Below are positions 50,740-61,999 of a DNA stretch of 64,000 nt, piece after piece. Source of the DNA: Fremontodendron californicum. Its lineage: Eukaryota > Streptophyta > Magnoliopsida > Malvales > Malvaceae. The notes under the pieces are model-generated. The model had not been told where the DNA came from and made no database searches. It was given only the letters and a program-made list of their open reading frames with translations. The position numbers were made by a program, and so were the translations under genes. The stretch's first letter is position 1, and each line of letters starts with the position of its first letter. The stretch is taken from positions 40,264,814-40,328,813 of the forward strand of contig JAULJL010000002.1 of NCBI GenBank assembly GCA_030761205.1, in the 5' to 3' direction.

Positions 50740-51271
50740 GGGTAAATATGAAAACATGTTTGATAAATAAATAATTGTTAAATGATCTAATAAATAAAAA
50801 TTATTTTAAAAAAATAAATAATTAAAAATTATTATAAAGGATATTGTAAAGAGAAAATTATTCGAAAAAAACTTACTTTTCTCTTTTCTTTCATTAAAAA
50901 AATATTATTTTTTAAAATTTTAATTGAAAATAAATTTAAAAAATAAAATATTTAAATATATTTTTTTTAAATTTTAAAAATAAAGAAAAATTAATTTTAG
51001 AAATATTATTTTTATTTTTAAAAATTTTTAAATTAAAAAAAATAAAAAATTTTAAAATTTATTTTTTAAAATTAAAAAAAAATTATTTTTGGAAAAAATT
51101 ATTTTTTAATTTAAAAAATAAAGAGAAGAAGATTTTTTTTATCAATGATAATTTTATCTTTACAATATCTTTTATAATAATTTTTAATTATTTATTTATT
51201 TTTTAAATAATTTTTATTTATTAAATCATTTAACAATTATTTACTGAGAACATTTTTTTTCATATTTACCC
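50740..51271. mobile_element. MITE with long inverted repeats and 9-bp target duplication (copy B)
   Basis: The 532-bp element starts GGGTAAATATGAAAA and ends CATATTTACCC. The arms are about 130 bp and well matched: AAATAATTGTTAAATGATCT on the left mirrors the inverse of AAATCATTTAACAATTATTT on the right, and GATATTGTAAAG mirrors CTTTACAATATC. Perfect 9-bp flanks GAATAAAAA lie at 50731-50739 and 51272-51280. Noncoding, AT-only middle. Same family as 34419-34861. Confidence 0.85.
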
Positions 51272-51280
51272 GAATAAAAA

Positions 51281-52267
51281 CCTACAAAACAAAGCCCTTC
51301 CTTCAACTGTAGGACTGTTTCGAAGGATAAATATTAAGTTATTAACAGTATGATGAACACGTGAAATTATAGTACGCACACTAGATTTTGGTCTATGGTT
51401 CGAGAGAATGGACCCACCTGAGCGCAGGAGTAGAATGAGAACATGCAAAGGGCAAATTGAAATCTGAAAAAAAAAAAAAAAAACTTTCCCTGGGAATGGG
51501 ATTTCTGTTTTTATTTATTTATTTCCTCAGCAGGTATTGGAATGCTTATCTTCTAAGGCTTATGATCAACTGAAATTACTTTGTTGTTTAGGAACTTCAT
51601 AGTCCAAACCCCCGTGAATTATATTTAAATTTTTTTTACTACTAGCAAAAACAAGGAAAAGATTTTCCAGAATCTACTCTTTTCAAGCAGTACTATTTTT
51701 ATGTGTTTTCTGATATATCAATCAGTTCAGATTTCACATGATTATAAAGAGAAGAATATAGACACTTTTACCTTGCCTCATATCTTATGCAGAATAATTA
51801 ATAAGCCAAGAAAAGGACTTAAATGCTAGTTTTTTATTTACTGTTAAAGTAACATTTTTTTTATTTGGTTCTTGGAGATACTGATTCTCTCACAATACAC
51901 ATTTCAGTTCTTCTTCTTTGTCCTATTACATTTTTGTGGTTCCTAAGGAGACAAATCATTAAAATTCTACAACGATTTTGCAAGATTTCTACGCCAACTG
52001 GCCATATACCCCACCTCACCACCCCCTACTTTTCTGCTTATAAAGAGCAGCCATTGCCACCTCTTTGCTCATATCATCCCCTTGACTGCAGTTTTCTTTT
52101 GTTTGACTCTATATCCTCCTCAATACCCTTTGCTTTGTAGTTTATACCCTCTCCAATCTATTTCCTCACTTTTTTCCAAAAAATCATTCATAGTGATTCT
52201 TTTATTACTGCATTTTTTTTTGTTGCCTAAATTTGAACTGCTGTTTTACATTAATTAGCAAAAGAAA
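51281..52267. other. Upstream region of the RADIALIS-like gene
   Basis: No gene. A TATAAAG at 52039-52045 followed by long pyrimidine-rich DNA to the start codon at 52268 is a plausible core promoter and leader. The frame open at 51865-52140 looks accidental. Confidence 0.4.
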
Positions 52268-53386
52268 ATGGCATCAAGCTCAATGTCCTCCCGAGGTTCT
52301 GGTTCATGGACAGCAAAGCAAAACAAAGACTTTGAAAGGGCTTTGGCTGTGTATGATAAGGAGACCCCTGACCGTTGGTACAATGTTGCCAAGGCGGTTG
52401 GAGGGAAAACTGCTGAGGAAGTGAAGAGGCACTATGAGCTGCTTGTGGCGGATGTCAAGTATATCGAGTCAGGCCAAGTGCCCTTCCCCAACTACAGGAC
52501 CACTGGCGGGAATAGCCGAGGTAACGTGAGTGATTGATGAAAAAAAGGTAGTAAAATACTAGAAAAGAAAAGCTATGATACTCGGACTCGGATGTGAGTG
52601 TCGGACACAAGTATGTATGTGTCCGATACTGGTATGTTCACTTTTTTTTTAAAGATTTTCATATATTTGGAGGTCTTTGAAAGATCATATCTCCGAGTCG
52701 GAGCAAAGAAAAGACCTTTACCTAAACAAAAGTGACTTAAGAGTTTTTAACAAGTCAATACCAGCAAGCTTTGGTGTTAGCCAGTACAGCAATTAGAATA
52801 TCTCTTGACTTTTATAACCCATGCCATTCCCACAATTAAAGGTAAGCTAAATCTCAAAAAAGGGAAACGCCTGTCGCTCAAGTCTGACCCCCTCAACTTT
52901 ACATTGATTCTCTGAGACTCCTTTTGTTTAGGCACAAGGGCAGTTTCTATCCCCCACTTCTCATCAGAAAACACTTAACCACGAGTTTGATTAGCCTTTT
53001 TTGCTACTACTTTTATTTGCTTTCATAAGCATTACATCGCATTTACATGAGGACCCATTTACATAATTTCAATCATATATATATGCATAAGAGTACAATA
53101 AAATTAGACCCTTGGAAATCATAGCAATAACTTCTGTTTTTTTCTAATCTGTCGTCTCTTCTCCTAGCTCATGAGTCTTATTCCTGAAGCACTTATTTAT
53201 TCACGTGGCTCTGATAACTCTGAGCTTTAACTAGCAGATCAGCTAATGTTAATTCTCTATAAACTTCATTTATCAAACAGTGAGCAGATTTGCAACATGA
53301 TCTTCCATTATTTTTTTTATGGCTAGTTCTCTGTTGATAATTTTCTCTTTAATATGCAGGATGAAAAATCTGAAGCTCAATATTGA
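52268..53386 (+). CDS. RADIALIS-like SANT/MYB-related protein (2 exons)
   Basis: Exon 52268-52525 plus 53360-53386, donor GTGAGT, phase 0, 94 aa. One SANT/MYB repeat: GSWTAKQNKDFERALAVYD, TPDRWYNVAKAVGGKTAEEV, KRHYELLVADVKYIESGQVP, then FPNYRTTGG. These small proteins lack an activation domain. In Antirrhinum RADIALIS competes with DIVARICATA-type MYBs for DRIF partners, so a repressor-by-competition role is likely. If the intron is retained the frame stops after three more codons (VSD, 89 aa); a second donor at 52521 would give 85 aa. The tail after splicing reads DEKSEAQY, while the family-like tail MKNLKL is readable one frame over; see findings. The intron carries a dispersed repeat. Confidence 0.88.
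52570..52705 (+). repeat. Dispersed GTGTCCGACAC-type repeat, copy 3
   Basis: ACTCGGACTCGGATGTGAGT, GTCGGACAC, GTGTCCGATACTGGTATGTTC and CATATATTTGGAGGTCTTTG, ending CTCCGAGTCGGAG. It lies inside the RADIALIS-like intron and matches 10745-10905 in reverse. Confidence 0.6.
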
Positions 53387-55037
53387 AGAATGAAGTACTT
53401 GCATCTCAGTTCTCACCAACAATAAAGATGATCCATTGGCGCCGCTACTAGTATTAATTAGTGATAGACTGATAGTAGTAATATAGAAGAATCGCGATTA
53501 GCGATTCCATCTCCTCTTCTAAGTTTTGTTGTGCTCTTATTTATGTCGCTATAAATGTATGATCAGGAAGAGGCATGCACATAATGTGATCCTTGCTTCC
53601 TCTCAGTGTTTTTTGTTGTGAAAGAATCTCTTGTTGGAAATATATATATATACGTATTTTATTTAGCTTGTAGTGCTTTTATTTTCAGTATAACTCGATA
53701 ATCTAAAAGTTGAATTGAAATAATTGAAGAATCAAAGTACAATATAACAAATTTAATGTTGAATCAGATATAAATCTGACAGTGAATTCTGAACGAAATG
53801 AACACTATGATATTGATAAACTTACATCAGCATGGGATCGCTAAAGAACAAGAATGGTAGTAAAGACTGAAGAGGTGCATGGGAAGTTGATTAGTTTGAA
53901 ATGAATTTGCCAAAATTAACTTGGCTTAGAGGCTTTGCAACCACATTTCTCCACATGGCAATAGGAACAGCACATCCCATATCAGCTTTCTGGTTGCTAA
54001 GTGTTTTTCTTTTTTCCCTTTTCTTTGAGACCCTTTTAGTCTTTACTAATATATTTTTTTGGGGTAAATATATTACTCCATGGCCAAGGAAGAGAAGCCT
54101 ACTGTATAATACAAAACTTCAATTCATATCTCTTCCCACCCTCTTGTCTTCGGGCTACAAAACTTAGCCTAGCTGAATCTTCTACAGGCAGGCCTATTGG
54201 ATCTTGTAAAGCTATGCTAGGAATCAAGCAAGGTTCTCAATTTCTTAATAAAAAAACATGATGAAAACTCTCAGCCTAACATACAACTCATTGTACATGA
54301 TGAGCTTTGATAAGTGGTGCAGATAATTAGGTGCCCTAAAGGGTAACATATACTGTTTTTACTAGTAATAAAAAAAATGAAAAGGACAATCTTGTCAGCA
54401 AATTAAGATCCAGATCTTACTAAATTTAGGATATGATTAAGCATCGAGACCTTAAATAAACTCTCAATTATCAGTCCTAGGATCGGTCCCCATGCCTCAT
54501 GACAGCAGGGCAAGAATGTGCTGGAAGCATGCAGCCGGACAGCATCTGCTTCTTTTAGCAGTAACAGAAGTTAAAGATAATAGCCCTGCTGCTCCAAATA
54601 AAGCTAGTTTAAGCAATAAATTTGTCAATATCTAAACCTAATTTAAAGTCAAGATATTAAACGTTAAGGATTGGATTTGGAGGGTTTGCTATATTTTGGA
54701 TGAAGTGCACAAATAAGAATTCAGAAGCGTGCTGTTAGGTTGGTCCGTTGAACAACCTCTCACAATATGCGGGATGAAGCATGTGCGGCCCTTCGCCATT
54801 GAGTGCAGAGCCTCCAATATACTGGCCTTCAATCTAGCAAGATCCCACTAATGAAATTACTTCCACTATTGCAAATTAAGGATTAATTTGCATCTCTCTT
54901 GTAATTGAACCGCATTCCACTAGGAATAATATTCACGTTACCTAACTTACTATATATTCAGTCTTTGATTTCTCTTCCATATTATAGATAATTAGAACAA
55001 TTCGATCTCCTAAATAAACCAAAGTCTGGGTATGCTC
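53387..55037. other. RADIALIS-like 3'UTR and gene-free spacer up to the retrotransposon
   Basis: The 3'UTR probably ends near 53640. 53650-55037 holds no gene I can support; an 88-codon open frame at 53901 shows no domain. Confidence 0.45.
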
Positions 55038-55393
55038 TGGATAATAATATGGCAATTATTTTGATAAATATTTAGGTGATATTATCCTAGTAAACCCTAT
55101 TAAAGATAAACTACTCTAGTGATAAGAGTTAAAGATAACTTCTCTATTTTAGTAACTGATAAGGATAAGGATTCCTTAATGGTAGGATTTAACTCTATCA
55201 GTTATCAAGTATAGGTCTTTAGTTTAGTCTATAAATTGCCTTTGAAACCATCTCAAGGTAACTTACAGAAAACACAAAAAATAGACTATAAGACATATAC
55301 TAGAGTAAGAGAGTTTCTTTGAGTATTTGGAGCAAGGTCGCGTTATTGATCAACAATGGCAGAAGGTACGCTTTTAGCTTTTAATTTATTACA
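55038..55393 (+). repeat. 5' LTR of the copia element
   Basis: It begins TGGATAATAATATGGC and ends ATTACA two bases before the primer site. The block from GATAAATATTTAGGTGATAT to AGTCTATAAATTG matches 61195-61388. Relative to the 3' LTR it lacks about 26 bases after ATGGC. Confidence 0.85.
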
Positions 55394-55395
55394 GT

Positions 55396-55408
55396 TGGTA
55401 TCAGAGGC
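55396..55408 (+). other. Primer binding site, initiator Met-tRNA type
   Basis: TGGTATCAGAGGC directly after the 5' LTR is complementary to the 3' end of initiator methionine tRNA (consensus TGGTATCAGAGC), usual for plant copia elements. Confidence 0.85.
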
Positions 55409-55489
55409 GTCTCTCTAACTATGTTGTTCAGATCTTAAGTATGTCTTTTTAAAATATGCATGTATATTGATTTGCTTCAGATTTATGTT

Positions 55490-55800
55490 TTAAGGTTTTG
55501 AATGCTTTTAATTTTATTTTAAGCATGAAACAAGAAATTTGAGAAAAACCACAAAACCTTGTTAGAAATCATGTTTTAGGGTTCTGGAAGCTTTTAATTT
55601 TATTTTAAGTATGAAACAAGAAAGTTGAGAGAAACCTTAAAATCTTATTAGATTGGTTTGATTCTTGTTGTTCTTAATCAAATTGATACTTGGTTTATGT
55701 TAATGTTGCATAAAATTATGTTTTAGGGTTTTGGAAGCTTTTAACTTTATTTTAAAACATGAAACAAGAACTCTAAAATCTTGTTAGTGATCTGATTCTT
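55490..55800 (+). repeat. Leader repeat with GTTTTAGGGTTTTGGAAGCT units
   Basis: Three imperfect copies (about 55490, 55570, 55720) of GTTTTAGGGTTTTGGAAGCT (first base context varies) followed by TTTTAATTTTATTTTAA and ATGAAACAAGAA. CTTGTTGTTCTTAATCAAAT appears after the second and third. They lie between primer site and gag. Confidence 0.7.
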
Positions 55801-56275
55801 GTTGTTCTTAATCAAATTGTTACTTGGGTTATGCAATATGGGTATCATGTTTTAGGGTCTTTACATGATTGAATGATAAATATTTATGCTTGAATTTTCT
55901 GAAATTTTATTTCATTGTAAAATATTTTGGCATGTTGAGAATATGTTCGGAGTATGAACTCTTTCTATAAAATGACCAATATTTTTGTACTCTCAACTTA
56001 AGATATGAAGTGCATGATTGAGTATTTAGTAAATTTTATATTTTTTTTACTTATTTTGAATTTCAATCTTATTTGTAATATGCACACTAATATGGCATGA
56101 AATTTATTAGTTCTGAATCTTGAGCACATTTTTGTATGTTATTGAAGCATGTATGTTCTTTTTATGGAATGCATATATTATGCCATGGACATGCAATATG
56201 TTATAACATGTCAAGATGAATAATTGCTTTGCAAAATTTTGAATATGCAAAAAATTTTCTTTTGCATAAAAATAT

Positions 56276-57235
56276 GATGTCATTATTCAAATTCTATATC
56301 ACTAGCTTAGGATTAGCTACAACGTCTTAAGTTATTTGATTTATTGGTAGTTTAAAGAACTACATAAAGTAAATGACATATAAACAAACTTATTTTACTA
56401 ATTTTAGTATTTCAATTTTAATAGCAATATGCACAATTATGCCATAAAATTTGTTCATTTATTCAGATTATGATATGATCTTGGGCATATTTCATATGTT
56501 ATTAAATAATGTATGCAATGCATGTATTATGTCATTAATAAAGTTCTAAATCACTAGCTTAAGAATAACCACAGCATCTTAAATTGGTTGATTTAGATAA
56601 AATTAGTAGTTATTTAAAATAAAGTTTTCTTTAAATAACTACATATGAAAAATGACATTAATATGTAATTATATATGATATATTTACAATATGTTAATTA
56701 TTGCATGATATAATGTTATTTTCTGTTGCGATTATTTGCAATAAATTTTTGCATTCATGTTAGATGTTATTATTAAAGTTCTAAATCACTAGCTTGAAAG
56801 TAGCCACTACATCTTAAGTTAAGTGGTTTAGATAAATAAGTAGTTATTTAAAATTAAAGTTTTTCTTTAAAGAACTACATACGGATAATGACATTGATAT
56901 ACAATAATTTATTGCATAAAATTTAGATGTCATTATTAAAGTTCTAAACATTAGCTTGAGAGAAGCCACATCATCTTAAGTTGATTGATTTAGATAAAAT
57001 TAGTAGTTATTTAAAATAAAGTCTTCTTTAAATAACTATATAAGGAAAATGACATTAATATGGATTTATTTGTGATATGCAATAAATTTTATGCATGTTG
57101 GATGTTATTATTAAAGTTCTAAATCATTAGCTTGGGAGTAGCCACAGTATCTTAAACTGATTGATTTAGATAAAATAAGTAGTTATTTAAAATAAAGTTT
57201 TTCTTTAAATAACTACGTAAGAAAAATAACATCGA
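56276..57235 (+). repeat. Five imperfect leader repeats of about 130 bp, each with a hairpin
   Basis: Copies begin near 56279, 56538, 56768, 56929 and 57106. Each runs TGTCATTATTAAAGTTCTAA, then CACTAGCTTGAGAGTAGCCAC, ATCTTAAGTTG.TTGATTTAG, and a stem TAGTTATTTAAA...TTTAAATAACTA, ending near AATGACAT. The first copy is the most diverged. Repeats are separated by unrelated spacers, so this is not a simple satellite. Confidence 0.8.
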
Positions 57236-57694
57236 TAAAGAATTATTTTATAGAAAAATTAGTTATTTGGTCTTACAAAGAGATAATTAATTTTTTGTAA
57301 AGTGATCAAACATGATACCATCAAAAGCAAATTTTTCCTAGACCCACAGGTATGGATTATTTAATTTTAGTGTTTTAGTTATTGTTTTATCATAAAATTA
57401 TGTAAATTCATATGCATGATACACCTCTGCCCACAGGAAGGTTTGAATTTACTATTTGAATATAAAGGTGATTTATTCAAAATAAAGGATTTTTTCACAA
57501 CAGGATTGTGTTATTGTATTTTGCAGTTATTTATACTATTTTGATATATGAAGATGCTATAAGTTCAATGTTATTTGGTGATGAAATTACTCTGATTGAA
57601 AGGAGTAAATTGAGCTATTTTTGGGTGTAAGGACCTTGACTTAGCGTTTAGGGAGACAAAACATGTCCTCAACGAATCAAGTACGCAAAGGTAA

Positions 57695-57973
57695 ATGGAT
57701 TTGTATGTACAGTGGGAGAAATCTAATCGTTTAAGTATGATGTACATCAAATCCTATATTAATAAGTCCATCCGGGGTTCCACCCCATATTGTGACAATG
57801 TCAAGGATTACTTGAAAGCCATTGAAAACAAGTTTATTACATTTGATAAGGCTTTGGTTACCACCCTAATAAGGAAGCTTTCAGGAATAAAGCAAAACAA
57901 CTCTAAAAGCGTGCGTGGGCACATTATGAGATTTGAGAGAACATTGTTGCTCAAATTAAGTTTTAGAAATTGA
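57695..57973 (+). pseudogene. Copia gag remnant
   Basis: 92 codons with gag-polypeptide (UBN2-like) signature: YIKSYINKSIRGSTPYCDNV, then KDYLKAIENKFITFDKALV and LIRKLSGIKQ. It stops early and no CCHC zinc knuckle is seen in frame downstream. Confidence 0.8.
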
Positions 57974-58655
57974 GTTTCTGAGTCATTTTTATCACTTTTA
58001 AATTCAACTCTTTTCCTAATAAGTATAGACCATTCAAAACACACATAAAGTAAAATGGTTATAAATGAACCCTTAAGCATGTGTGTTCAAGAGGAAGAGA
58101 GATTGGAGGATGAGAAACTAGATACAGCTTCCTAGTGACTCATGGTAAAATGGGTGATAAGAAAGGCAAATGTGTTCTAAAAGTAAAGAAGGAAGAAAAG
58201 AACGTCAATAAAGAAAAATGGCGTCAAATCCTTCTTTTGTATGAACACTTAAACATATAAAGAAATATTGCCTACAGTATAAAAGAAGGCTCGAAAAGAA
58301 AGGTAAACTCATTTTTTGTGTATGTTATGAATCTATTTTATTGATGTTCCTCATAATACATGGCGGTTAGACTCTGGATCAACAAATCATCTACTACTAT
58401 GTAAGGTTTCATAAAACTAAAGAAACCGAAAGAAAGTGGGGAGAAACATCTACTTCGAAAATCGATTACCTTCACAAGTGGAAGGAATAAGGACTTTCAG
58501 GATCTATTTTAAACCTTGAAGAAACTTTTTTTATCTTTTCCAAGAAATTGTGATTTCCATTCTTAAATTAGAAATTTTGGGTTTTGAACTTAAGTTTAAA
58601 ATTTCTATTATTGAAATTTCAAAAGATAATGTTTCTATTGGTTTTTATCATTTAA

Positions 58656-58952
58656 ATGATTGTTTATACAAAAATTGATTTGGATCCTGAATATGAAAAT
58701 AGTTTGTTAACTATGCATTCGATTTCTGGTAGTAAAAGATGTATTATAAACTTTTACAAGTTGTGGTATAAAAGATTATGTCATATCTCTATACAGAAAT
58801 TTAGGAGATTGGTAAATGATGGAGTCTTTAAAACTCTTGATTTTATTGATTTTGACACTTGTGTTAGTTGTATTGAGGAAAGCAAACTAACAAGTCCACA
58901 AAAGAGGTTAAATGAAGCACTGGCATTTAAGAGATCATACACTTTCCCCTAA
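58656..58952 (+). pseudogene. Copia gag-pre-integrase remnant
   Basis: Reads LWYKRLCHISIQKFRRLVND, then DTCVSCIEESKLTSPQKR, the H-x-C-x2-C type GAG-pre-integrase domain. Most of the integrase core expected after it is absent; only fragments lie at 59040-59300. Confidence 0.75.
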
Positions 58953-59639
58953 GTTTATGGAGTAATGCCTTTAAAACTGTTATATATGTCTTAAATAAAG
59001 TTCCAACTAAATCAGTTTCTGAAACTTCTATTGGAATAGTTGGAAATCCAGATCAAGACATTTATACACTTGGGGTTGTTCAGTTAAAGTGAAGGTATAT
59101 GGCCCAAACATAAGTAAATTGGATCAAAGAACAGTTAACAGTTATAGGCTATACAATTAACTCAAAGGGGTATAGGTTTCACTGTCCCTTGCATTCATCT
59201 AGAATTGTTGAAGCTATAAATACTAAGTTCTTGTGGATTATGAGTCCAGTGGGAGTGACTTTCCTCGTAAGGTTGATATTGAGGAATAAATTAAAGTGGA
59301 TGAATCTCTTATAAAGGGCTTGATTGTTTTTCAAGACAAACCTACAGAATTAACTGGAAAACAATCAAATCAAGATCAACCTTTACAAGAGAATAACAAT
59401 CTCACTGATAATTCTATTATAGTAGAATTGAAAAGACCCAACAAGACAAGAAAATTAGCTATTTCTAATGATTTGTTGTATACCTGCAAAAGTCTAATTT
59501 TGATATTGGACTTAAAGATGATCTTGTTTTCACAAACCATGAGTAGTGAAATTCTACACTCTGGCATAAAGCTATGATAGAAGAGATGAAATCAATTGCT
59601 AACAATCCAGTCTAGGAACTCGTTGAATTACCATATGGT

Positions 59640-60780
59640 AATGTTGAACGAAATAAAGTTAAACTTGTTGCCAAAGGTTTCACTCAAAGTGAAGGTGTTG
59701 ATTACTATGAAACCTTCTCTTCAGTTTCTAAGAAGGATTCATTCAGAATTATCATAGCTCTGGTAGTTCATTTTGATTTAGAGTTACATCAAATGGATGT
59801 GAAAATAACTTTCTTAAATAGAGATATTGAAGAACAGGTATACATGATTCAACCTAGAGGTTTCTTTGAGAATAGTAATTTGGTTTGCAAATGAAAGAAA
59901 TCAATATATGGACTAAAACAAGCATCCCGTCAATTAGTATATAAAGTTTCACAATGTTGTGACATTATTTGGTTTCACTGAAAATATTGTTGATCCTTAT
60001 ATATACCTTAAGGTTAGTAGGAGTAAGTTCATATTTTAGTCTTATATGTTGATGTTATTGTTCTTGCAAACAGTAATTTAGCTTTATTACATAACACAAA
60101 AGCTTTTCTTTTACAAAACCTTTTGATATGAAAGATTTGGGTGAAGCCTCTTATGTCGTAGGCATAGAGATTCATAGAGATAGGTCTGAGAAGATATTAA
60201 GTCTATCTCAATAAGCTTATATCAAAAGGGTTTTAGAAAGATTTAAGATGCAAAGCTGTTCACCTACAGTGGCACCAATTGTGAAAGAAAATTTCAGTTT
60301 AAGCCAGTGTCCCAAAACAATTTGGAAAAGAAACAAATGAAAGGTATTACATATGCATCTGTTGTTGGTAGCCTTATGTGTGGTCATGTTTGTACAAGAC
60401 TTGACATAAGGTTTGTAGTAAGAATATTTGGCAGATATAAAAGTAATCATGGCCTTGATCATGTGAAATCTGCTACAAGAATTATGCTATGAAGCAACAT
60501 CACAGGCATTAAGATTGAGATATTTTATCTCTGGTTAAAGAGTTGTCAATTTTTGCAAGGCTATTGAGTATTATGACAACTCTTCTACGATATTCTTTTA
60601 TAAGAATGATAAAAGTGAAAATCACAACAAGCGCATCGATATAAAGTATCTTGTTGTTAAAGATCATGTAAAGAAACAATAAGTGGATATTTAACACATT
60701 AGTACAGACTTGATGGTCGCAGATCCCATGACTAAAGCATTGTCGACAAAACAGTTTATTACCATGTGGATCATATGAGA
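59640..60780 (+). pseudogene. Copia reverse transcriptase and RNase H remnant
   Basis: VAKGFTQSEGVDYYETFSSV, then DVKITFLNRDIEEQVYMIQP and KSIYGLKQASRQ identify copia RT. At about 60042-60062 the active-site motif YVDD reads YVDV. Stop codons (for example near 59893) and frameshifts interrupt it. RNase H traces follow (VADPMTKAL near 60718-60745). Confidence 0.85.
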
Positions 60781-61137
60781 CTAAGTAATGTCTGTTATAG
60801 TGTTGTTTGACTTTTTTAACATGCTTAATTTTGTTATTTTCACATCTTAGAATTTATGAACATGTTTCAGTTTGTGCACATAAAGTTTACATGTTTGTTT
60901 GGACCTTCAATGACTACAGGAAATTCATTCATAAAATATTATCTCATAAAGTGCTTTTTTAGAGAGAATCATACATTGTAATACATAGAAGGAAATGTTC
61001 GAATTAGAATGCTACCGCCATGATTCTTGTTATGTGAATCTTTAATTGAGTGGGAGTTTGACTAGAGTAATTATGGCCATATTAAGTTTTGGTTTTAAAT
61101 ATCACCTATTCCAGTTTTTGATTTTATCATATGGGTC

Positions 61138-61391
61138 AAGTGGGAGAATATTGAATAATAATGTGGCTCACATGATAATTTAATAAAGCCAAGATAATTA
61201 TTTAATTATCTTGATAAATACTTAGGTGATATTATCCCAGTAAATTCTATTAAAGATAACCTACTCTAGTGATAAGAGTTAAAGATAACTTCTCTACCTC
61301 AGTAACTGATAAGGATAAAGATTCTTTAATGGTAGGATTTAACTCAATCAGTTATCTAATATAGATCCCTAGTCTAGTCTATAAATTGTCT
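61138..61391 (+). repeat. Polypurine tract and truncated 3' LTR
   Basis: CAAGTGGGAGA precedes the LTR start TGAATAATAATGTGGC at 61152. Similarity to the 5' LTR stops at ATAAATTG (about 61388); the last 150 bp (U5) of the LTR is missing. Plastid-like DNA begins at once. Confidence 0.8.
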
Positions 61392-61999
61392 AATTAGGGA
61401 TAGTAATCAGGATAGTTATTCCATATATTTTGATAGTGAAAATAAAATTTTTGATATTGACACTGATCATTCTTTTTTGAGTGAACTAGAAAGTTTTTTT
61501 TTTATAGGTATCGTTATTCTAGTTATATGAATAATGGATCGAAAAACGACGATCCCCACTATGATTTTAACTTGTATGATACTAATGATAGTTGGAATAA
61601 TCACATTAATAGTTGTATTGACTCTTATCTTCGTTCTCAAATCTGTATTGATAGTTCCATTTTAAGTGGTAGTGACAATTCCAATGGTAGTTATATTTAT
61701 AATTACATTTGTGGCGAAGATGAAAATAGTAGTGAAGGCAAGAATTTCGATATAATAACTCGCGAAAATGGTAATGATTTAACTCTAAAAGAAAGTTCTA
61801 ATCATCTCGATCTATACAAGCATTTGTGGGTTCAATGCGAAAATTGTTATGGATTAAATTATAAGAAATTGTTTAAGTAAAAATGAATATTTGTGAACAA
61901 TGTGGATATCATTTGAAAATGAGTAGTTCAGATAGAATCGAACTTTCGATTGATCCTGGTACTTGGGGTCCTATGGATGAAGACATGATCTCTCTAGAT
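61392..61999 (+). pseudogene. accD: Nuclear copy of plastid accD (acetyl-CoA carboxylase beta subunit), 5' part
   Basis: The plastid gene encodes the carboxyltransferase beta subunit of fatty-acid synthesis. This copy reads DSNQDSYSIYFDSENKIFDI, then a frameshift in a T-run (61493-61504), MNNGSKNDDPHYDFNLYDTN and on to LWVQCENCYGLNYKKLFK. A one-base deletion at about 61878 makes a stop; after it MNICEQCGYHLKMSSSDRIE continues in a new frame. The zinc-ribbon cysteines (CENC and CEQC) are readable. With two frameshifts and no start region it is a dead NUPT (nuclear plastid DNA). It is then interrupted at GAT (61997-61999) by a CACTA element. Confidence 0.88.

Larger units (their letters stand above)
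55038..61391 (+). mobile_element. Degenerate Ty1/copia LTR retrotransposon
   Basis: Parts in order: 5' LTR 55038-55393, Met-tRNA primer site, a 2.2-kb AT-rich leader with internal repeats, gag remnant 57695-57973, pre-integrase zinc-finger remnant 58656-58950, a much deleted integrase, RT 59640-60120, RNase H to about 60780, polypurine tract 61138-61148 and a truncated 3' LTR. Domain order (integrase before RT) marks it as copia. Every coding part carries stops or frameshifts, so it is dead. It shares no target duplication because its 3' LTR is cut off where plastid-derived DNA begins. Confidence 0.9.

Noticed and set aside
54480..54600. Possible microRNA precursor, because of GC-rich CATGCAGCCGGACAGCATCTG
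   Set aside because: No matching star strand or convincing hairpin, and no known plant microRNA sequence recognised.
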